Notes under the pieces: generated by a model | Told to the model about the DNA's origin: nothing | The model's database searches: none | What the model saw: only the letters and a program-made list of their open reading frames with translations | Made by a program: the position numbers and the translations under genes | Origin: Flagellimonas nanhaiensis | GTDB lineage: Bacteria; Bacteroidota; Bacteroidia; Flavobacteriales; Flavobacteriaceae | NCBI RefSeq assembly: GCF_003382275.1 | Contig: NZ_QTJX01000001.1 | Span: forward strand, 496,001-560,000 | Direction of reading: 5' to 3' | Length of the DNA stretch: 64,000 nucleotides | Shown: piece by piece, positions 24,332 to 31,332 of the stretch | Numbering within the stretch: the first letter of the stretch is position 1 | Layout of the letters: each line of letters starts with the position of its first letter

Positions 24332-24787
24332 TTATTCAGTTAGGTTTTCTTCTTTGTTTCGGGTTCCGTAGAAATATAGCGAGTGGTTATTGATTTTTAT
24401 ATCAAAAACCTCTTCAATAGTCTTTTTAATAGATTGTATGCGGGGATCGCAGAACTCCACCACCTCACCGGTATCGGTCAGGATTACATGATCGTGCTGG
24501 CGATCAAAATATGATTTTTCATATTGGGCCTGATTTTTTCCAAACTGATGTTTCCGTACCAATTTGCATTCCAATAGAAGTTCAATGGTATTGTAGAGTG
24601 TGGCCCTGCTCACCCTGTAGTTTTTGGTCTTCATTTTAATGTAGAGGGATTCCACATCAAAATGATCATCACTGTCGTAAATTTCCTGTAGAATTGCGTA
24701 GCGTTCAGGTGTTTTTCTATGGCCTTTTTCTTCAAGAAAGGCTGTGAACACATTTTTTACAATTTCCTGATTTTTATTGTTCCCCAT
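24332..24787 (-). CDS. Fur-family transcriptional regulator without the CxxC zinc motif
   Basis: This is a 151-residue metalloregulator. [14 protein letters not shown] at 24787 is a better start than the upstream ATG at 24814. The DNA-binding part has [15 protein letters not shown] and [20 protein letters not shown]. The metal-binding part has [22 protein letters not shown]. The His-x-His of the sensing site is there, but where E. coli Fur has CxxCG this protein has TDTG, so the first structural zinc Cys pair is missing. Whether it senses iron, zinc or peroxide cannot be told. A TACCTTTG box sits in the gap after the upstream RSH gene. Confidence 0.88.
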   Translation of the reverse strand: MGNNKNQEIVKNVFTAFLEEKGHRKTPERYAILQEIYDSDDHFDVESLYIKMKTKNYRVSRATLYNTIELLLECKLVRKHQFGKNQAQYEKSYFDRQHDHVILTDTGEVVEFCDPRIQSIKKTIEEVFDIKINNHSLYFYGTRNKEENLTE

Positions 24788-24811
24788 GGCTCTGTAAGCT
24801 ATGCTAATGCA

Positions 24812-24819
24812 CAAAGGTA
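24812..24819 (-). promoter_or_regulatory. Putative -7 box for fur-purA
   Basis: The minus strand reads TACCTTTG, an exact TAnnTTTG match, 24 bases ahead of the fur ATG. It is in the short gap after the RSH gene stop, so fur and purA may have their own promoter in addition to read-through. Confidence 0.4.
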
Positions 24820-24829
24820 CAGCTAAAAA

Positions 24830-27034
24830 TTAAATTCTTGTCACTTTGTCAATACCCTCTACCTGCTTTAAATTATTCATTAATTTTTTAAGGATACTAT
24901 TGTTTTTTACCACTAGGGTAATCTTACCTGTAAAGGTGCCTCCGTCTGCCTTAAAGTTTAGGTTCCGCATGTTCACGTGCATGTTGTCCGATATGATATT
25001 GGTGACTTCGTTTACCAACCCTAGGTTATCCATACCGGTAAGCTGAATGTCCACCGAAAATTCCTCTTGAGAGGAATCTATCCACTTGGCCGTCATTATG
25101 CGGTAGGCATAATTGGACTGAAGTGAAATAGCATTGGGGCAGTTCTTTTTATGCACTTTGATTCCGTCACTCACACTTAAAAACCCAAAAACTTCATCAC
25201 CTGGAATAGGATTACAGCACGGAGATAGTTTATAGTTCAATTTTTCCTCTTCCTTTCCAAATACAAGCATGTCATACTTGGTAGTAATCTCATCCTTGTT
25301 TATATCTTTAGAAGAAGGGGTTCTTCGGATTCTATTTTTAAAGAAATTGAGAAACGCATTGTGGTAGGAAGATGCAAAATCCTTTATTTTCTCATTATCG
25401 ATTACCCCGATTCCCACACGATAGAACAGATCTAGACTGGTCTTTAATTTAAAGAAAGTGACCAGCTTGTTGACCGTATCCTCGTTTAGAGTGATTTTTT
25501 GGGATTTCAATTTTCTTCGAAGGATTTCCTTTCCTTCTTCTGCAATGTTCTTTTTCTCTTCCCGTAGGGAGGACTTGATTTTGGAACGGGCCCTGGCAGT
25601 GTTGGTATAGTCCAACCAACTTTGATTGGGTTTTGCAGTTTCCGAAGTAATGATTTCTACCTGATCTCCACTGTGTAGCTCAGACCCGAGTGGAACCAGT
25701 TTACCATTCACCCGTGCTCCTCGGGTTCTCATTCCAATTTCGGTATGTATGTGAAAGGCAAAATCCAAAGGCGTGGATCCCTTGGGCATCGATTTAAGAT
25801 CTCCTTTGGGAGTAAATACAAAAATCTCCTTCGAATACAGGTTGAGCTTAAACTCTTCCACAAAGTCCACTGCATTTCCATTGGCGGTTTCCAGCGCCTC
25901 CTGCAAACGGTTCAACCATTCTTCTATACCTTGTTCTTTTTGCTCTCCGTGCTTGTATTTAAAATGTGCCGCATACCCCTTTTCGGCAATCTCGTGCATA
26001 CGTTCGCTCCTGATTTGAACCTCTACCCATTTTCCCTTGGGTCCCATTACGGTAATGTGCAACGCTTCGTACCCGGTTGACTTTGGAGATGTTATCCAAT
26101 CTCTAAGACGAATGGGGTTGGGGGTGAAGTGGTCCGTAACAATGGAATAGATTTTCCAGGCGAGGAATTTTTCGTTTTTCCTGTCCGATTTATAGATGAT
26201 ACGGATGGCAAATTTGTCGTAAACCTCTTCAAAGGAAACGTTTTGCGCCTTCATTTTCCTTCTGATGGAAAATATGGACTTCATCCGGCCCTTGATATTA
26301 TAGTTTAGACCTTCTTTGTCCAATGAATTTCTGATTACATTGGCAAAATCTTCTATATAGGCTAAATTCTCCCCTTCGGTATCTTCAATTTTGACCTGAA
26401 TATCTTGATACACTTCAGGCTCTGTGTACTTTAAACTCAGGTCCTCTAGATGGGTCTTAATGTTGTATAGACCGATTCGGTGCGCCAGCGGTGCATAGAT
26501 ATAGAGGGTCTCTGAGGCAATCTTTACCTGTTTGTGCTCTGGCATGGAATCCATGGTGAGCATATTATGATAGCGATCAGCAATTTTGATGATAATTACC
26601 CGAACATCATCATGCAAGGTCAACAGCATTTTTCTGAAGTTCTCAGCTTGCTGACTGATATCCTTATCCTTTTTAAGATTGGATATTTTGGTGAGTCCGT
26701 CCACAATACGGGCCACGGTCTCTCCGAACATGCGTTCAATATCGCCTAAGGTATAAGCGGTATCCTCAACTACATCGTGCAATAATGCTGAGGCAATGGA
26801 AACTGCATCAAGACCAATTTTGGACGCTACTATCTTGGCAACGGCAATAGGGTGAAAAATATAGGCCTCACCAGATTTACGCCTTTGGTCTTTATGGGCA
26901 TCAACAGCCACATCAAAGGCAGAGCGTATCAATTTCTTGTCCTTATCGGTCAAGGTTTGATAGCTTATGCGAAGCAATTCTTTGTATTGCTTTGCAATTT
27001 CTTTGTTTTCTTTTTCAATGGCAGCCTCCGTCAT
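24830..27034 (-). CDS. Bifunctional (p)ppGpp synthetase/hydrolase (RelA/SpoT homologue)
   Basis: This 734-residue long RSH protein makes and degrades the stringent-response alarmone. The hydrolase domain is intact: His47, His61 and HDVVED (86-91). The synthetase domain has YDKFAIRI and SPKSTGYEALHITV. The TGS domain (FTPKGDLKSMPKGSTPLDFAFHIHT) and the C-terminal ACT domain (FSVDIQLTGMDNLGLVNEV) are both present. The HD residues suggest genuine hydrolase activity, so this is probably the main bifunctional enzyme. The next gene on the strand is fur. Confidence 0.95.
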   Translation of the reverse strand: MTEAAIEKENKEIAKQYKELLRISYQTLTDKDKKLIRSAFDVAVDAHKDQRRKSGEAYIFHPIAVAKIVASKIGLDAVSIASALLHDVVEDTAYTLGDIERMFGETVARIVDGLTKISNLKKDKDISQQAENFRKMLLTLHDDVRVIIIKIADRYHNMLTMDSMPEHKQVKIASETLYIYAPLAHRIGLYNIKTHLEDLSLKYTEPEVYQDIQVKIEDTEGENLAYIEDFANVIRNSLDKEGLNYNIKGRMKSIFSIRRKMKAQNVSFEEVYDKFAIRIIYKSDRKNEKFLAWKIYSIVTDHFTPNPIRLRDWITSPKSTGYEALHITVMGPKGKWVEVQIRSERMHEIAEKGYAAHFKYKHGEQKEQGIEEWLNRLQEALETANGNAVDFVEEFKLNLYSKEIFVFTPKGDLKSMPKGSTPLDFAFHIHTEIGMRTRGARVNGKLVPLGSELHSGDQVEIITSETAKPNQSWLDYTNTARARSKIKSSLREEKKNIAEEGKEILRRKLKSQKITLNEDTVNKLVTFFKLKTSLDLFYRVGIGVIDNEKIKDFASSYHNAFLNFFKNRIRRTPSSKDINKDEITTKYDMLVFGKEEEKLNYKLSPCCNPIPGDEVFGFLSVSDGIKVHKKNCPNAISLQSNYAYRIMTAKWIDSSQEEFSVDIQLTGMDNLGLVNEVTNIISDNMHVNMRNLNFKADGGTFTGKITLVVKNNSILKKLMNNLKQVEGIDKVTRI

Positions 27035-27078
27035 AGTATATTAAAATTACCATAATCTTTACATGTAGACAACAAAAA

Positions 27079-28311
27079 TTATGCCTTTAAATTCCTAATG
27101 CGCTGTATCAGAGGTGGGTGGGAGTAATGCACAAAAACGTATGCAGGATGTGGAGTTAGATTGCTCAGGCTGTTCTTGGAAAGTTTTTTCAATGAGGTGA
27201 CCAAGGGGTCGGCCGAAAACGTAGTTTTGGCATAATCATCGGCCTGGAACTCAAACTTTCTGGAGAGATAGTTCATTGCCAATCCGGTAATCTCTGAAAT
27301 AGGACTGTACAGCAAGGCAAAGCCCACCAAACCAGCATGAAAACTAGGAGTTGATACACCGATTGCCAACGAGATTTGGGGATTGTTGATGAAGAGTGAA
27401 AGTATGAATAGTGTGAAACCTGTAAGGGCCAGAGTGGCAAAAAGACTAAAAATAATATGTTTTCTTTTGTAGTGCCCCACTTCATGGGCCAGGACAGCTA
27501 CAATTTCCTCTTCATTAAGATCATTGATAAGAGTATCGAACAGGGTAATGCGTTTTTCCTTCCCAAATCCTGAAAAGTATGCGTTGGCCTTTGTGGATCT
27601 TTTTGAACCATCAATTACAAAAATGTTTTTTAGTTCAAATCCTACCTTGGCAGCATAGTTTTCAATGGATTCTTTTAGATTGCCCTCTTTTAGAGGGGTC
27701 TGTTTGTTGAAAAGGGGTACGATCAGTCTGCTGTAAAACAGATTCATAAAAAGAACAAAAGTGCCGATCAAAATCCAGGCGTAGATCCAAAATTTTGGTC
27801 CGGTCCACTGGTAGAAAAGAATGAACAGGGATAATATTCCTCCGCCAAGGATTACCATGAGTATTCCTCCCTTCAATTTGTCCATAAAGAAGAGCTTTTT
27901 TGTGGTCTTGTTAAAACCATACTTTTCTTCAATAACAAAAGTTTGATAATAGGAAAAGGGAAGTCCCAACAATGCACTTGCCAAAACAATCAAACCAAAG
28001 AACAACAGCGCCATTGGAATCATTTCGCCTGACACAGACCGTATTAATTGGTCTAGCCATTCAAAGCCGCCCAAAAGAAGAAAGGCCAAAGTGAATACCA
28101 GGGAAAAACCATCGGAAATAAGCCCGAAGTGATAGTTTGCTTTTTTATAGTGTTGCGATTTTTGATATTCTTTTTCATCAAAGACATCGTTAAGTTCTGC
28201 TGGAACTTTTGAGGTAAACCGTTTTGCGTTCAAATACTCCAAAAGCTGATGCACCAGATATTGGATCAGTAGAATTGCAATGATTACAAAAAAGAGAGTA
28301 GTCTTTTCCAT
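27079..28311 (-). CDS. M48-family membrane metalloprotease (Ste24-like)
   Basis: This 410-residue integral membrane protease of the CAAX-prenyl-protease-1 (Ste24) type is a zinc enzyme: HEVGH with His276, Glu277 and His280, and a third ligand in KFEFQADDYA. About seven membrane segments are visible, including the N-terminal pair. The motif KRSTKANAYFSGFGKEKRI before the zinc site is typical. Bacterial members are thought to act in membrane protein quality control; there is no prenylation here, so the substrate is unknown. It lies 44 bases upstream of the RSH start on the same strand. Confidence 0.93.
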   Translation of the reverse strand: MEKTTLFFVIIAILLIQYLVHQLLEYLNAKRFTSKVPAELNDVFDEKEYQKSQHYKKANYHFGLISDGFSLVFTLAFLLLGGFEWLDQLIRSVSGEMIPMALLFFGLIVLASALLGLPFSYYQTFVIEEKYGFNKTTKKLFFMDKLKGGILMVILGGGILSLFILFYQWTGPKFWIYAWILIGTFVLFMNLFYSRLIVPLFNKQTPLKEGNLKESIENYAAKVGFELKNIFVIDGSKRSTKANAYFSGFGKEKRITLFDTLINDLNEEEIVAVLAHEVGHYKRKHIIFSLFATLALTGFTLFILSLFINNPQISLAIGVSTPSFHAGLVGFALLYSPISEITGLAMNYLSRKFEFQADDYAKTTFSADPLVTSLKKLSKNSLSNLTPHPAYVFVHYSHPPLIQRIRNLKA

Positions 28312-28314
28312 AGG

Positions 28315-29118
28315 CTAAAATCCACGTTGCCGCTTGGCTTCAAATATAAGTATTGCCGCTGACACCGATACATTCATGGAGTCAATCTCCCCTTGCATCG
28401 GAATAATGATATTTTGGTCCGAATTTTCGAGCCATTCCTGCGTTAATCCCGTTGCTTCAGTTCCCACAACAATTGCCGAAGCTCCTTTAAAATTACAATC
28501 CACATATTTCTTTGATGCGGTCAAAGCAGCACTGTAAATTGAAATTCCGTTCTGTTTTAGAAATTTGATGATATCGGTGGTGGAACCCATGCCTACTATG
28601 TTGGTGAACACGCAACCCACACTTGAGCGGATAATATTTGGATTATAAATATCGGATTTAGGATTGGCTATAAGTACAGCATCAATGGAAGCCGCATCTG
28701 CCGTTCGTAGCAAGGCCCCAATGTTTCCCGGTTTTTCAGGTGCTTCGGCGACAAGAATCAAGGGTGTTTTGCTCTTTAAGTCAACGGAATCCAAAGTATG
28801 GGGTTTGCTTTCGGCGATAGCCAAAATACCCTCCGTAGTCTCTCGATGGGCCATTTTACCGTATACCTGTGGGGAGATATGGATAAACTTTGGATTTAGA
28901 CCTTCAAAAAGTGGGTGTATTGCATCAATTGAAGCTATTTCGGGGCAGAACAGAACAGTTTCAATGTTGTATCCGCCCTTTAGGGCAAGTTCAATTTCGC
29001 GTTGCCCTTCAATAACAAAAAGTCCGGTCTTTTTTCGTTCCCGGGACTTTTCTTTGAGCAGCAATATCTTTTTAACCAAGGGGTTCTGGATACTACTGAT
29101 TAGTTTAACTTCACTCAC
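28315..29118 (-). CDS. TrmH/SpoU-family RNA 2'-O-methyltransferase
   Basis: This 267-residue enzyme has a substrate-binding N-terminal domain (LVKKILLLKEKSRERKKTGLFVIEGQREI) and a SpoU knot domain. The knot motifs are clear: VAEAPEKPGNIGALLRTADAA, IVVGTEATGL and IIPMQGEIDSMNVSVSAAIL. It would methylate the 2'-hydroxyl of a ribose in 23S rRNA or tRNA; the target cannot be read from sequence. It overlaps nothing, and the M48 gene starts three bases after its stop. The DUF6503 lipoprotein runs divergently from it. Confidence 0.92.
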   Translation of the reverse strand: MSEVKLISSIQNPLVKKILLLKEKSRERKKTGLFVIEGQREIELALKGGYNIETVLFCPEIASIDAIHPLFEGLNPKFIHISPQVYGKMAHRETTEGILAIAESKPHTLDSVDLKSKTPLILVAEAPEKPGNIGALLRTADAASIDAVLIANPKSDIYNPNIIRSSVGCVFTNIVGMGSTTDIIKFLKQNGISIYSAALTASKKYVDCNFKGASAIVVGTEATGLTQEWLENSDQNIIIPMQGEIDSMNVSVSAAILIFEAKRQRGF

Positions 29119-29184
29119 GACTCAAAAATACGTATTCTTGTAATCTTAAAAGAGATATTCCGACAAAGCGGCAAACAAACAACA

Positions 29185-29988
29185 ATGAAAAAAACAACTA
29201 TTATTCTTTTGGCACTAGCTATTGGTGCCTGTAAACCGGCTCCAAAAAAGGAGGAGGTAAAAGAGGAGGTGGTTTCTGAAATTACAAAAACAGAAAAAAC
29301 ATTTCCTCAAGATTTAGTCCAGGTTTTTGAGGCTCATGGAGGCCTGGCAACATGGAAAAATCAAAGAACTTTAACGTATGAATTGCCTAAAAAAGACTTT
29401 ACTGAAGTGCACACCATAGACCTTTGGTCAAGAAAGGATAGGGTAGATGCTCCCGAATTTTCTATGGGTTCGGAAGGTGAAATGGTTTGGTTATTGGATA
29501 GGAATGAAGCCTATAAAGGTGATGCAGGTTTTTACCATAATCTTATGTTTTACTTTTATGCGATGCCTTTTGTTCTGGCGGATGACGGAATAATTTATGG
29601 GGAAACTGAAGATTTGGTGTACGAGGGTAAAAATTATCCTGGCATACGTATAGCCTATGAGTCTGGTGTTGGTGCTTCATCTAAAGATGAATATTACCTT
29701 CATTTTGATCCGGAAAGCCACCAAATGGCCTGGTTGGGCTACACGGTTACCTATAGAACAGGTGAAAAATCTGAAACTGTGAAATGGATTCGATATGATG
29801 ACTGGCAAACTGTAGAAGGCTTGGTTCTGCCAAAATCAATTACCTGGTATAATTTTGAAGGAAACAAAATTTTAGATGCTAGGAGCAATGTTCCTTTTGA
29901 GCAGGTGACTCTTAGTAAAACGACTAAACCCGAAGAGTTTTATGCGAAGCCCGAAAATGCGGCCTACGTGGAGGTAAAGAAAAACTAA
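29185..29988 (+). CDS. DUF6503-like lipoprotein
   Basis: This 267-residue lipoprotein has its lipobox ending AIGAC, giving Cys16 as the lipidated residue. A linker rich in Lys/Glu (KKEEVKEEVVSEITKTEKT) leads into a beta-rich domain with FYHNLMFYFYAMPFVLADDG, the hallmark of the family, and SGVGASSKDEYYLHFDPESHQM. Probably outer-membrane or periplasmic; function unknown. It ends at a strong bidirectional terminator and is the only plus-strand gene between 23 and 38 kb. Confidence 0.72.
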   Translation: MKKTTIILLALAIGACKPAPKKEEVKEEVVSEITKTEKTFPQDLVQVFEAHGGLATWKNQRTLTYELPKKDFTEVHTIDLWSRKDRVDAPEFSMGSEGEMVWLLDRNEAYKGDAGFYHNLMFYFYAMPFVLADDGIIYGETEDLVYEGKNYPGIRIAYESGVGASSKDEYYLHFDPESHQMAWLGYTVTYRTGEKSETVKWIRYDDWQTVEGLVLPKSITWYNFEGNKILDARSNVPFEQVTLSKTTKPEEFYAKPENAAYVEVKKN

Positions 29989-29992
29989 TATG

Positions 29993-30030
29993 AAACAGGC
30001 GGGGCGCTCTTTAGAGCGCCCCGCCTGTTT
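29993..30030. terminator. Bidirectional intrinsic terminator
   Basis: This inverted repeat has 18-bp perfect arms (29993-30010 and 30013-30030) and a central TT. The stem core GGCGGGGCGCTCT is very GC-rich. On the plus strand it is followed directly by TTATTTTCC after the arm's own TTT, and on the minus strand by TTTCATATTAG. It sits between the convergent stop codons of the lipoprotein (29986-29988) and the amidohydrolase-like gene (30031-30033). It would end transcription in both directions. Confidence 0.9.
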
Positions 30031-31323
30031 TTATTTTCCTTCATATTTTCCCATATATCGCTTCCAGAGTTTGGTTTGATGGGTTTCCAGGGAAATGTCC
30101 CGGCCATCAATGAAAGCTCTTGAGAGCTGGTTTGTGCGCATATCCAGTGCATCTCCCTCTGAAATGAACAAAGTAGCACTCTTACCTACTTCCAGGGTTC
30201 CATAATCTGCATCTATTCCCAAAATTTTTGCGGTATTTCCCGTCAAAAGCTGGAGTGCTTTTTCCTTATCGAGCCCTTGGGCAACAACCTGTCCTGCGTA
30301 AAAGGGAAGATTACGTGTTTGAAAGTTGGAAGCCGAAGCATTCTGAAGTGCAACGGTGAGTCCAGCTTCCATCAATAATTTGGGTAGTTTGAAAGTGAAA
30401 TCATAATCATCATCATCAAAATTAGGGATGGTATGCGTAAAGTTCACCAGCACAGGGATGTTGTTTTCCTTTAAAAAGGCTGCTATTTTATGTGCGTGGT
30501 ATCCACCCACTAAAACTATTTTTTTAACTCCTGTATTCTTGGCTGTGGTTATGGCGTCGACAATTTCTCTCTCACCGTTGGCATAAACGTATAGTTGTTT
30601 TGTTCCATCAAAAACACCTTCCATGGACGCAAAGGCTGCGTTTCGTTCTTTGCTGTTGCTTTTACCATAGGCATTGGCATTTTTCATAAAAGTTTCTACC
30701 TCCACGGTTTGTTTTTGATAGTCCTTGTTTGGTTGAAAACCACTTGGTTCTCCCAACCACCATCTACCTCTTCTAAAGGTGGTAGGCCAATTAAGGTGTA
30801 TACCATCATCGGTTTTTATTGCGGCATCTTCCCAGTTCCAAGCATCAAATTGAACAATAGTAGAAGTTCCAGAAATTCTTCCGCCCTTAGGGGTGATTTG
30901 ACCTAGAAGAATTCCATTGGGACGCATACTTTCCACAACTTTTGATTCTGCGTTGTACGCGATAATGCTTCGTACATGAGGGATGATCTCCCCAATCTCA
31001 TCTTGGTCATTACTTGCTCTAACGGCGTTTACTTCAATAAGCCCCAAAGATTTCCCTGGGGCTATAAACCCTGGATACACATGCTTGCCAGCGGCATTGA
31101 TGACTTCCCCTTTGGTAGCCGTTTCAGCGCCACCGATTGCGGTAATCTTTCCATTTTCGAAGACCAAAGTGCAGTTTTCCTTGATCGTTCCATCCCCAAT
31201 ATGGGCGGTTACTCCCGTTATGGTAACGGCCTGTGATTGCACTGGGGCCGGTGTCTGTTGTGCGGTCAAACTTAAGCAGGCAAAAAGCCCAAACAACTGA
31301 AGTATAGTTACTAGTTTTTTCAT
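30031..31323 (-). CDS. Secreted amidohydrolase-like protein without the HxH motif
   Basis: This 430-residue exported protein has a signal peptide ending near TAQQ (residue 22). It has the amidohydrolase fold pattern: the N-terminal beta sandwich with VTITGVTAHIGDGT and INAAGKHVYPGFIAPGKSLGL, a TIM barrel, and the closing GNTAKILGID..GTLEVGKSATLFISEGDALD. Where active members have PGxIDxHxH, this one reads PGFIAPGKS (85-91). The late catalytic Asp motif (NSD) reads QNASAS. It is therefore probably not a canonical metal-dependent hydrolase. It starts nine bases after the 980-residue amidohydrolase gene stop, and the two are likely co-transcribed and may work together. Confidence 0.85.
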   Translation of the reverse strand: MKKLVTILQLFGLFACLSLTAQQTPAPVQSQAVTITGVTAHIGDGTIKENCTLVFENGKITAIGGAETATKGEVINAAGKHVYPGFIAPGKSLGLIEVNAVRASNDQDEIGEIIPHVRSIIAYNAESKVVESMRPNGILLGQITPKGGRISGTSTIVQFDAWNWEDAAIKTDDGIHLNWPTTFRRGRWWLGEPSGFQPNKDYQKQTVEVETFMKNANAYGKSNSKERNAAFASMEGVFDGTKQLYVYANGEREIVDAITTAKNTGVKKIVLVGGYHAHKIAAFLKENNIPVLVNFTHTIPNFDDDDYDFTFKLPKLLMEAGLTVALQNASASNFQTRNLPFYAGQVVAQGLDKEKALQLLTGNTAKILGIDADYGTLEVGKSATLFISEGDALDMRTNQLSRAFIDGRDISLETHQTKLWKRYMGKYEGK

Positions 31324-31332
31324 TTTTTTGAG

